A stretch of DNA of 64,000 nt, taken from assembly GCA_037954235.1 (NCBI GenBank), contig JBBMOA010000007.1:31256832-31320831 (forward strand). The letters are read 5' to 3'. Source of the stretch: Aulostomus chinensis. Lineage: Eukaryota; Chordata; Actinopteri; Syngnathiformes; Aulostomidae. The translations under genes and the position numbers were made by a program. Positions 31,016-44,078 of this stretch are shown in pieces; within the stretch, counting starts at the first letter, position 1; the number at the start of each line of letters is the position of its first letter. Below the pieces are notes generated by a model. It saw nothing but the letters and a program-made list of their open reading frames with translations, ran no database searches and had not been told where the DNA came from.

Positions 31016-34000
31016 GTGAGTTAAACCACTTTGACCGCAACTTGAAGTCTGAAGTTGGATTTCACAGGTTCAGGAAACTGAAACATTTTTAATTTAACCC
31101 TCAAACGGTGGACAGAAAAATCGTCATGTGTGAAGATAAACTTGCTTTGGTCCGATTCACCTCCTCAAGTGGCTCGCGGGTGCATCTGATACTCACCGTT
31201 TGAGTTTTTTTTGTTCGTAATTTAATGATAAATGAAGATCCGGTGAATTAATTTTTTATGTGAGTAAATGTAAAAGCGTCATCAAAAACTCTGAGGATAC
31301 AATACACATGAATAAATAAATAATGACATGTATAAACGACATTTACTGTCTGATCATTGGATTTAATAAAGACTGAGGCTCAATATGCTGAAATTAGTAT
31401 CAAAACAACACGTTCAAGAAAAGATATACTAGATTAAATATTGACGTCACAGGGATAGTTGATCAAAGATCAATGCCTTTGATGTGTAAGCAGACAGACT
31501 GGATTCAATCATTTCATTCTTCTTGTACTCATTAGTAACACTCAACTGCATTGAAGCTTTCATCACAGTTGTTGACAGTTTCATGAACTCTTCAGCTGCG
31601 GTTAAAAACATTGTGGTGATATTTTCCATCAACTTTATAATGTGATCCTTCAGAAATGATGTGACAAAGCTTCTGTTGATTTCGAAGATGTCCCACTTAA
31701 ATGTTCCTTGAACATTCTGGCACGATGCATCCTTTAAAGATTAGGGGATGATTTTTAGGGAACATTCAGGATGCTCAAATATTTGATGGGAACGTAAATG
31801 TGAGGTTCCTCAGCGATCTCTAGAAATTTCCTGAAATGTAACTCAAGATGAGCAAATGTTCTGGTATGTGATGCGAGAACCGGACAAGAACCTGGAAGTC
31901 TTCAGACTGTCGCCTCCGATGTGGGCGATTCTGCTAATTGAAACTCAACAGTTTCATTGAGACATGTTGATTTATCTTTCAGCTCTCCAGGCGCTCACCT
32001 GGGCCCAGGAAGGTGGGGCTCATGATGACATCACCCTGCCAGAGCTCAGTGACGTCTGCACTGAAGGCAGCTGTTACCCAGCAACTGGAGATCTTCTGAT
32101 TGGCAGAGCCCACCAATTGTCGTCCAGCTCCACTTGTGGACTGAACCGACCCGAACCGTTCTGCATCGTCAGTCACCTGCAGGTAAACAAAGTTCAAACC
32201 AGAAACCTGAGTGTGAAACTTCTAACAGGAAACAGGTATGACCTGACCTGTCTGCTGATATCCGCTTGAGAGCAGTAAGATCCTGCAGTTCTGGGCGGCA
32301 ACCATCTTGGCCCTGTGGGCACCTGGTACTAAGATCCGTCTTGAATGATGTGATCCCGAGTGGTCAGTTCTGCTAGGTGCATTCCCAGATCTGACTTCCC
32401 TGCTCTGTAGGCAGATAACTGCCTGCATTACGCTCGCTTGTGGCATTTATAAGGGGCAAATATACCTGCAACAGAGTATGTTGCTTAAATCATGCAGAGA
32501 TGAACACATGTTTAGTCTGTCACTGACATGTTGAAGTTTAAGGGAATAACAATCTTGTCTTGGATGATGTGTTTTGTTTGTATTGGTGTGAGAGAGAGCA
32601 GACAGCTGATGGGCAAAAGCCATTAGCTCTGATAGGAGAGAGCAGCTCAGCTGGCCATACTTAACTTGTGATTATTAGTCAGAAATTAAAAGCAGAGGAG
32701 ACAGAAACCACAACAATCCAGACTGGGTCTGTTCCTTAGAATATTTCTGACAAACCAAACCACAGTAATAATAAAAACTGTATCTCTCTATGAGCTCTTT
32801 GCATGATCAGATCTTATAATAATACGCCAGCGTTCACTCCCTCGGCGGTGATATTTCCACTTATATAAAGCACATTTGCTGATGAGGGCACTTCAATCGA
32901 GCTCAGGACACAGTGGTGCTTACACCCCTGAAAGAATGTGGTCACATGTAGTCCAGACCACCTCTGGATGTTGTTTCAGATCTCAGGACACAGTCAGTGT
33001 GTATCACCTGGTATTAAAGCTGACCACTAGTGATCGATCACTAAGGACGGGTCTGTACAGTGAGTGTGCTCAGGACCCGGAACAGTTGAAGACTTTTAAT
33101 GTCTTCAAATCAAGTTCCTGCACTTTTTGTACACAAAGTTGAATTTGTTTTGTTAAAGTGTGTGTTTCTCTTAGTGTGTGTGTGTTTGTGTGTGTTGGGG
33201 GGGGGGGTAGTCTGGTGAGCTTCCTGTGCAAAACCAGCCCTTACAAGGATGCCTTCCAGATGTTTGTCCAGCTGCTGAAAGAGGACACCGCAGAGTGAAT
33301 CTGAGCATGCTTGGTGTCAAGCTGCCAGAGGTCGTGCCTTTGAGTAATTTGACCAGTCAGATGTGAACACACTCAGGATATCCTGAGATCGGATCCCTCA
33401 GACTACATCTGGGCCACATATGGCCAAGTTCTGTTCACACTGCCCCACTGAATTGACGTCCTGGAAGTGGCGAAGCTCAAAGGCATCAGACATCTTTGTT
33501 TAGATTTTTTCTTATTCCTTCCATATTTCCAACCAATGGGGGGGGGGGGGGGGTCCAACTTAATTTGCAGTCAGAATGTTTCCTCAGATTTCCTGTGAAC
33601 TAAAGAAAACTAACAGGAAAGACATGCAAGGAATCTCAGGAATTCCCCTCACCACTAACCCCCCTCGTCTTCCTCTCTTCCTCCTGTCTGTCCCCCACCT
33701 CCATACCCATCTCCTCTACCCCCCCAGGAGGAAAAGAAGTGCTTTGTGTGTGACTCAACGGCACCCTACAATGAGCCAAACAATGAGACGAGCAGTCACC
33801 GCATTGAGAATGTTGTCACCACGTTTGCTCCAAACAGGCTGAAGACCTGGTGGCAGTCAGAGAACGGTGAGGAAAAAAACTCTGAGGTGAACATGCTATT
33901 GAATGTTAGACATCAGAACTCAGATCTCTCACAGTATGTCAGTGAAGGTTCTCAGTGATCCAGGTCATCATTGGTAGTCTAACGGTGCATGTCCACTGGC

Positions 34001-35427
34001 TCACTTCGGCTTGGGCCGGTTTCCACTAGCACAGGGTACCAGTGCAAGATCTTGAGCAAGATACTGAACCCATAATTGCTCCTGATGAGTTGGTTGGTGC
34101 CTTGCATGGCAGCCTCCATCATCAGTGTGTGAGTGTGTGTGAACGGGTGAATGAGACGACACTGTAAAGCGCTTGGAGTGCTGCTAAGGTAGAAAAGCGC
34201 TCTATAAAAATTGAGTCCAGAGTCCATTTACCACGTTAGCATGGGTGGACTCACCGGCCGAGGGTTCCCCGGCATAATTTGTGTGCGACACAACAACAAC
34301 AATGGAGGACATGGAGACGGCGTGATGCCTGCTGCTTGTCAGTGGTTTTTGCTTAAACTAAAAGTAAGGAGGACAGACAGGTGAGGCTTCAAGTGGAGAA
34401 ACAGAACACCTGAGAAAATTCTAAGAGACGATAGAAGATAGGCAACTGGACCTAGAATTGGGGTTGAGAGGGGGAGGAGGGAAATGGGAGTGGAGGTGGA
34501 GAGGAGAGAAAGAGAGAGGTGGGGGGTAAGGGGATAAGAGGAGAGAAAGATGGAGAGGTAGAGAGGAGAGAGAAACACGGGGCCAGGGCGAGCAAGTCGT
34601 TGGTCCAGGACAGGAAGTGATCATCCCAGCGTCTACAGCCCCAGGTGACCTGCAGGGCGAGAGCACAGACACCTCCAGGAAGAACTTGAGGTTGACTGAT
34701 GATTGACACATGAGGATGTTGTGGATAAAGATGGAGAGAACAGAGAGGAGGAGGAAGCCCAGTGCATCATGGGAGTCCCCCGGTAGTCTCAGTCTATAGC
34801 AGAATAAACTAGGAGCTGGTCCAGGATCAGCCTGTCCAGGATCAGCCAAACAACTACAAGCCTGATTAACAAGGAAGGTCTTAAGTCTGCTCTTAAACCT
34901 AGAGAGGGGGCCTGGGTCCTGGACTGAAACTGGGAGATGGTTCCACAGGAGGGGAGCCTGATAGCTGAAGGCTCTGGCTCCATTCTACTGTTAGAACTCT
35001 AGGAACCAGCAGGAACCCTGCATGCTGGGAGCGTAGTGCTCTGGTCGGTGCATTCAGGGACCATCATGCAGATTTAAAATAGATCTTGTATCAAATTTCT
35101 GATATATCTGATTCTAATTTGAAACTGAATTCTGATGCTCAACATTAAATGTACTGCAGATGATTGATCTAAAGATATAATCTGATCAGATTATGTTCCG
35201 TCTACAGGTCTGGAGAATGTCACCATCCAGCTGAACCTGGAAGCTGAATTTCATTTCACCCATCTCATCATGACCTTCAAGGTTAGTTGCAGTGGAAAAA
35301 TTGAAAGTTATGCTCTTATCAGATTGTATTGTTAGTACTAGACCATCCTCAGGGACGTGTGCATGACAACTTCAACTACAACAGTGTAGTAAGTGTTCTC
35401 TGCTGCAGGCCTCAGACCTATGAGTTT

Positions 35428-35505
<78 letters not shown>

Positions 35506-38500
35506 GACAAAAGTAGAGAGAAGCCCAGTGCATCATGGGAGATCCCCACCAGTCCAGGCCTATAGCAGCACAGTTACGGGGCAGGGTTAGCCCAAGCCTG
35601 CCCTAACACTGAGCTCTTCTATTCGTTTTGTTAGCACATCGGACCTTTGGTGCAGCCTGATAGGAGGAATCCCAGTAATCCAGCCTGGAAGTGACAAATG
35701 TCTGGACTAGTTTTTCTGCAACTTCTTGAGACAGGCGGCTATGGCTCCAGGCAGTTAATGGATGCCGTTGTGTGTGGGCTCTGCATTCATCATCATAGTA
35801 AAGTTTGTCTGTTCTCTCCCTCCTGCAGACGTTTCGTCCTGCTGCCATGATTATTGAGAGATCAGCTGATTTTGGCAACACCTGGCAGATTTACCGTTAT
35901 TTCGCCTACGACTGTGAGGCATCCTTCCCCTCTGTTTCCCAGGGTCCTATGAAAAAGGTGGATAATGTCATCTGCGACTCACGATATTCTGACATTGAGC
36001 CATCCACAGAGGGCGAGGTAAACGTCAAATGTCCGAACTCACCTGTGTGATGTCATTGTCGATACTGTTTTCAAAGTTCATTTTTTTGTTCAGGTCATTT
36101 TCCGAGTTCTAGATCCTGTGTTCCATATCGATGACCCATACAGCCCCAGAATCCAGAGTATGTCCTTGTCATTCTTAAATTGATCTTTTCTTTATGTTAT
36201 ATAAGTTATTAAAAAAGGTTTATTTATACAGGCCTTTCAAGTACAATTTGTACCTGAAAAGTTTTTATCATATATGGCAGTAGGCTGAATGAACCTTTTC
36301 AATATACTGTATGTTCTTTATGTTAGTGATTAGTCATCAATCTGTTATTAATCTGTGGTCCAGACATGTTAAAGATCACCAACCTGAGGGTGAAATTCAC
36401 TAAACTTCACACACTTGGAGACAACCTGCTGGACTCTCGAATGGAGATCAAAGAGAAGTATTACTATGCCATCTATGACATGGTGGTTCGAGGAAACTGC
36501 TTCTGCTACGGACATGCATCTGAGTGCGCACCCATCCAGGGGGCCAGCCAGACCAGAGAAGGCATGGTGAGTCCTGATTATTGATGATTGTGTCTCCAGG
36601 GTTCTTGGTCACTGCATGTGAGTCCTGATTATTGATGATTGTGTCTCCAGGTTCATGGCCACTGTATGTGTAATCACAACACCAAAGGACTAAACTGTGA
36701 AAAATGTCAGGATTTCTATCATGATCTGCCCTGGAGACCAGCAGAGGGACGGAACACTAATGCCTGCAAAAGTGAGTATATACTGCCTCCTCTGGGGTCT
36801 CATTTATGCAGGTTCTATGAACTATATTTTAATTCATCTTCACCTTTCACACATCGTTATTCAGATGTATTGAGGCATCACTGATTGATGCAGACACTCG
36901 TGCTTAATGATTTGTGATCCACTTTTCTTGCTCTTCTTCATGGTTGTTGCTGTGAGGAACCACTGATTGGCTGGCTGGTGGTATTTATTCATCAGTCATG
37001 AGCTGATTTACATTGACATTTTGCAGTTGAATGGGGCTGCGTCAAAGGTGGGATGTGAGGCAGATTTAGTTGGGCACATTTACAGGTAGACTGTAATTTT
37101 TTTTTTTTAAAGAAATTGCTTGCAGGTAAATATATGCATGATTTCACAAATGTGAATATCTTTTGGACGCATGCCATTTTCACATTTTTTGCTTCTGTAC
37201 ATGTAAAAATGAACCCTGCTTTTATAAACGAGACCCCTGATCTCATTTCTATTGCTTCTACTGGACTCTAATGCTGAATTTCAGTTACTGAATCTCCTCT
37301 TTGTCTGTGCCTTCAGAATGTAACTGTAACCAGCACTCGGACTCGTGTCACTTTGACATGGCTGTGTTTGTGGCTTCTGGGAACGTCAGTGGTGGTGTGT
37401 GCAATGACTGTCAACACAACACTGCAGGACACAACTGTGAGCAGTGTAAATCTTTTTACTTCCAACACCCAGAGAAAGACATCCGAGACCCCAACATCTG
37501 CCAGCGTGAGTCCCATTTGATCAGATTTGAGCAACAAACAGTTAGTTACCTCAAAATTTCACATGTTTAGTTCATGTCACATGATCTTCTCAGGGCATTG
37601 ACCGGTGTAGATGTTTGATATAGATGTCTCCTTCTCTTTGCTATTATTTTGATGATGTCACTTCCTGATGAGTATTTCATCTTCTCCCTGTCTGTCCTAG
37701 TCAGGCTGATTTTTGTCCTGTGCTTTTCTCATAGCTTGTAACTGTGACCCTCTGGGTTCTCTGAATGGGGGAATCTGTGACAGAATAACAGACGTTCGAG
37801 TTGGACTCATTGCGGGTCAGTGCCGCTGTAAAGCCAATGTGGAAGGAGAGCGCTGCGAGCGCTGCAAGCAGGCGCATTACGGACTGAGTGATGAGCCTGA
37901 AGGCTGCAGGGGTACAAGCCCACTTTTCACACCTGTACGACTAGATTGTTACCACTGCCCAGCTGGAAGAAGTAGTAGAACGTGTTATGTTTGTGTTTCA
38001 GCATGTAGCTGCAGCCCTTTGGGAACTCTTCCTGGAGGAAATCCCTGCAACAGCATGACAGGAAACTGCTTCTGCAAACGACTGGTGACTGGAAAAGACT
38101 GCGACCAGTGTGTGGTGAGATGATAAACCCAACCTGATGGACAAAGATAGATAGATAGATAGATAGATGATAGATAGATGGATGGATGGATGGATGGATG
38201 GATGGATGGATAGATAGAAACAGATGATAGATAGATAGATAGATGATGGATAGATAGATAGACGATAGCTAGATAGATAGATGATAGATAGATAGATAGA
38301 TGATAGATAGATAGATAGATGATAGATAGATGGATAGATAGATAGATAGATGATAGATAGATGGATAGATAGATAGATGATAGATAGATGGATAGATAGA
38401 TAGATAGAAAGAGATGATAGATAGATAGATAGATGATGGATAGATAGATGATGGATAGATAGATAGATAGACGATAGCTAGATAGATAGATGATAGATAG

Positions 38501-38768
38501 ATAGATAGATGATAGATAGATAGATGATAGATAGATAGATGGATGGATAGATAGATAGATGATAGATGGATAGATAGATGATAGATAGATAGATGATAGA
38601 TAGATAGATAGATGATAGATAGATAGAAGGATGAATGATAGATAGATGGATGGATAGATAGACAGATAGATGGATGGATGGATGATAGATGGATAGATAG
38701 ATAGATGATAGATAGATGGATAGATTGATAGATGGATAGATAGATGGATAGATTGACAGATGGACTGG

Positions 38769-38817
<49 letters not shown>

Positions 38818-41800
38818 GGATAGATTAATAGATGGATAGATTGATAGATGGATTGGTAGATAGATAGATAGTAGATTGACTGATAAATAGTTAATGTGAT
38901 GATTGTTACCTAACACCTGCTCCGTGTGTTTTCAGGCTGAACATTGGGGTCTCAGTAATGATATGGATGGATGTAGACCCTGTGACTGTGACTTGGGAGG
39001 AGCCATGAATAACCAGTGAGTTCACATCCAGCTCACATCTTCATATGGTAGTAGTAGTTGATTCATCATCTGATTGGCTATTTTCTCAGCCCTGTATTGG
39101 AAGATGTTTTGAATGAAATGTTGACGTTATTTTTTTCATACATTTTTCAAATGCTCTTGTCCACTTCCTGTTGTCCTGCAGTTGTGATCAGCTGACTGGT
39201 CAGTGCATCTGCAGAGATCACATGTTTGGCCGGCGCTGTGATCAGGTGGAGTCCGGGTTCTACTTTATTGCTTTGGACCACTACACTTATGAGGCTGAGG
39301 ATGCCAAGTTTGGACCTGTGAGTCACCTTTTAAAATTGACTCTCTGTCAAAACAGATGCTTCTGTGACAGTGTTGATGAAACTGTTTTCTGTAAATATAA
39401 AGTTAGCTCTAAAAGGAAAAGACAGGTGTGCCGATACTTCACTCATCTCGACAATTTCAATACTCAGTGTAGCTTGAGACTCAACAGACCCCTCATGGAA
39501 AAACCAGCAAGTGCTATGTGTACCCTGCCTAGAGGGGCACCGGGGCCCCACCCTGGAGCCAGGCCTGGGGTAGGGGCTTGAAGGCAAGCGCCTGGTGGCC
39601 GGGCCTTGGCTCGTGGGGCCCGGCCGGGCCTAGCCCAAAAAGGAGGCACAAGCACGTTCTCCCTTGGACTCACTGCCCATAGGAGGAACCGGAGGGGTCC
39701 GGTGCAATGTGGCTTGGGTGGCAGTTCAAGGTGGGGGCCTTGACTGTCTGAACCCCAGGCATGGAAGCTGGCTTTTGGGACATGGAACGTTACCTCTCTG
39801 GCGGAGAAGGAGCTGGAGCTGGTGGAAGAGGTTGAGCGTTACCGGCTAGATATAGTTGGCCTCACCTCGACACATAGCTCTGGGTCCAGAACCCAAGTCC
39901 TTGAGAGGACTTTGCTGGAGTTGCTCCAGGTGAGAGGCGGAGGGCGGGGGTGGGCTGTTTGGTTGCCCCTAGACTCTCTGCCTGTACGTTTGGATTTACC
40001 CCGGTGGACGAAAGGGTTGCTTCCCTGCGCCTTCGGGTCGGGGAAGGGGTCCTGACGGTGGTCTGCACGTATGCACCGAACACCAGTTCAGAGTATCCAC
40101 CCTTTTTGGAGTCCTTGGGAAGGGTACTGGATGGTGACCAACTAAATAAGTTGGAGATAAGTGGAGTTGGAGGTCACCAACTTTCTGCAGAGTCAATCAC
40201 TGCAGACCTCCAAACTCCATGTGGCCTTCAGATTAGCTCAACAGCAGTGCGCAGAGAGCTTCATGGAATGGGTTTCCATGGTCGAGCAGCTGCATCCAAG
40301 CCATACATCACCAGGTGCAATGCAAAGCGTCGGGTGCAGTAGTGTAAAGCACGCCGCCACTGGACTCTAGAGCAGTGGAGGCGCGTTCTCTGGAGTGACG
40401 AATCACACCTCTCCATCTGGCAATCTGATGGAAGAGTCTGGGTTTGGCGGTTGCCAGGAGAACAGTACTTGTCTGACTGCATTGTGCCAAGTGCAAAGTT
40501 TGGTGGAGGGGGGATTATGGTGTGGGGTTGTTTTTCAGGAGCTGGGCTTGGCCCTTTGGTTCCAGTGAAAGGAACTCTGAAAGCTTCAGCATACCAAGAC
40601 ATTTTGGACAATTCCATGCTCCCAACTTTGTGGGAACAGTTTGGAGCTGGCCCCTTCCTCTTCCATCATGACTGTGCACCAGTGCACAAAGCAAGGTCCA
40701 TAAAGACATGGATGGCAGAGTCTGGTGTGGATGAACTTGACTGGCATGCACAGAGTCCTGACCTCAACCCGATAGAACACCTTTGCGATGAATTAGAGCG
40801 GAGACTGAGAGCCAGGCCTTGTCGACCAACATCAGTGTGTGACCTCACAAATGCGCTTCTGGAAGAATGGTCAAAAATCCCCATAAACACACTCCTAAAC
40901 CTTGTGGACAGCCTTCCCAGAAGAGTTGAAGCTGTTCTCGCTGCAAAGGGTGGACCCACGTCATATTGATTCGGAATGGGATGTCACTAAAGGTCATATG
41001 TGAGTCAAGGCAGGTGAGCAAATACTTTTGGCAGTATAGTGTATTTTTTTAATCATCTAAAAGATATTCAAGCTTTTGGAAAAAAATATTCGATATGGCT
41101 GCTACACAAGGCGATAATTTCTAAACATACATCATCCATCCACCTCTTCATCCCTCCATTCATTCATCCATTTTCTACCTCTTATCCTGTTAAGGGAGGT
41201 GGGGGTGGAGCCTATCCCAGCAGCCTTCCCCCTGGACAGGTCACCAGTCCATGGCAGGGCCAACACATAGAGACAGACAACCATTGGCTCTCCCAGCCAC
41301 GCCTACGGTCAATTTAGAGTCTGGATTAACCTGGTCCCTCTTGATGTCTTTGGACTGTGGAGGAAGCTGGAGTACCAGAGAGAACCCAGCAGGAACAGGG
41401 AGAACATGGAGACTCACCCAGAAAGACCCCGTGCTCCAGCCGGGGCTCCACCCACAACCTTTTTGTTGTGGGCCACAGTGAGGACCACTGCTCAATGCCC
41501 CCCCCCCCTCCCCACCATAGACATTTCTCAAAATGTGTGTGTGTCAGAGGTTTAATATTGCATAAGAAGCGATAATATAATATGGCTGTCACAGGATGTC
41601 AGCAGCAGCAACCTTAACCAATGGAGGTCCATCTTAGACTGTCCATCAGTTAATGCAGACAGGAATGGAGAAAATGTGGCAGCAGCAGTTACAGGGCCAT
41701 AAACATAGTTCAGCCAAAATAAGGGGAAATGCCTTACTTGACTTCTGCTTTCTGTTCAAGGATGTAGAGAAGAGATAACCAGGATTGTCTGTTTTAGACT

Positions 41801-44047
41801 TTAAAAATGTTGTTTTGCACGTAACCAATCACGCCCCACAGTCAGATGAAGCCCTGATGTGGCTCCTCTGGCAGAGCACTACTGCACAGACTTTGGTTCC
41901 AAATGATGTCACGAAGATGTCAGTGCCTGTATCTATTTGTACATCCATCTGTATACACAGAAAACAAATGACTTAATGTTTTAAACTTAAAAATGGTTCA
42001 TAAGAATTCTAAAAAAACAAAGTTTCATCGGTTTTCATCCTGTGTATTTAGGGGGTGACAATGGTTGCGAGGCCCCACCCTCAGGACCGTAGCCCCACTT
42101 GGACTGGTATTGGCCTGGTCAATGTCCCAGAGGGGGCCTTCCTGGAGTTCTCTGTCAACAACATCCCTCACTCTATGGAATATGACATCCTCATCCGCTA
42201 CGAGCCTCAGGTACACCTCCCAGGTTTATCCCTGGTTACCTACTTCAGGCTGTTTGATTGACAGGCCTTCATTCTAAATAATTTTGTCCTTATTTTTATT
42301 TTTATTCCTTTATTTACTTATTTATATGAAGTGGACAGTGCACATCAAGTAACATTACAGTGTGAAAATCTGTGAAGGGTTTCAAGGGTTCGCTGGGCAG
42401 TTCATTTCCATCTGTTGTCCCAGGCAGGTGATTCCACAACACAGTCACACAGATCATGAGACAGTTGCCCTAAAAACATCTACATTCTAGGAGCAAACCA
42501 CACACAGGTTCATGTTCCTGTGTGTGGGCACCTGATCTCAAAGTGTTGACCCAACCAGCTACCCAGGATGGTTCGAGGCACTGGATGGTCACACCACACA
42601 CCAAGTGTCACATATTGTATAATAAATAACAATATAAAACAATGCAATACAATCGTGCACTACAGTGCTTGTGTCAGAGGAAAATATATCTTGATTATTT
42701 AAATATAGAAACAGAATATAAATTGTATTGTCCTTCAAGTATGAATGTGTTTGTTGGACTTCCAGCTACCAGACCAATGGGAGGAGGTTCTGATGACAGT
42801 AATGAGACCTGGACATATCAAAACAGACAGCCGCTGTGTCAACACTGTACCAGACGATGATCACCAAATGACCTCACTTCACCCTGGCTCACGGTAATGT
42901 TCAGCAGTTATCAAAAGCTCCAGATTCTGAAATCTGTTGAGGGTTTACTGGTTGAGGCAGATCACCACCCACATAGACCATCACTGCTGTTTCAGATGTG
43001 CTTGTGAGGAAATGGGTTTCTATAACCTAAATTAATTGAAAGAGTGTGGTTCTATACTAACTCTATTTCTTAAGTGTCATGAAATAACTTTTTACTATTT
43101 GGCACAAGATAAATCAATATACTTGACTTTAAGCATCCTCAGCTACAATGATGGCCACCTCCCAGACTGATGTTTCATGAAAACTTAATTGCTTTCATTA
43201 ATGTCAACTCATGATAATACTGTAAGAGCCATTAATCCATGAATCTACCAGAAATTTCCTTCTTACGTTAAAAAAATTCACTCAGTGCACATCGTTATTT
43301 AGCAAGGCTACAAGCATTCAACACTCAACCATAGACAAACAGTTGATGCCCAGAAAAATGGTCAGCCCAAAAACCCCTACAGAAGACACAAACAAAAATG
43401 GACAAAAAGTCTTGAACTTGAACTGGAACTTGAACCATAATTAAATCTGAGGTAAACATCCTAGTCTTTAGAGGTCATTTACAGACATGACTTTGTTCCT
43501 ATCTGGGCCCTCAGGTACATGGTTCTTCCTAGACCGGTGTGTTTTGAATCGGGTCTGAACTACACAGTTCGTCTCAGCCTGCCACTCTACTCGGCGCTCA
43601 GCGATGTACAGTCTCCGTACACACTCATTGACTCGGTGAGAATACACTGACAACAGCAGCTTTAAGTAAATGATCTTCGTCTGGGTCTCATGGTTTAACC
43701 TCCAACCCTCAGATCGTGCTGATGCCTCACTGTAAGAACCTGGACATCTTTACTACCTCAGAAGGAGGAGACGCCATCGGCAATACTGGCTGGGAAACCT
43801 TCCAGCGTTATCGCTGTATAGAGAGCAGCCAGAATGTAGTGAAGGTGCCAATGACTGACATTTGCCGCAACTTCATCTTCAGCATCTCCGCTATGCTACA
43901 CCAGGGAGCCAAAGGTCAGCCAGGAAATACCACCATTACATTTGTCCAAGAACATTTATCTTCCTTTGAGACACTCTTCAGATCTTCATATGAAGGAGGA
44001 GTGACTCTCTCTCTCTCTCTCTCTCTCTCCCTCTCTCTCTCTCACTC

Positions 44048-44078
<31 letters not shown>

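Noticed and set aside
31447..31632. Short - strand frame with a helical look in lamb1 intron 1
   Set aside because: 61 codons, no recognised family, no splice or promoter support.
38269..38916. 215-codon Ser-Ile-Tyr-Leu frame on the - strand
   Set aside because: Translation of the GATA array in lamb1 intron 11.
40451..40969. Intact 172-codon transposase gene
   Set aside because: It is the C-terminal part of a Tc1 transposase whose upstream frame carries a stop and whose left end is missing.
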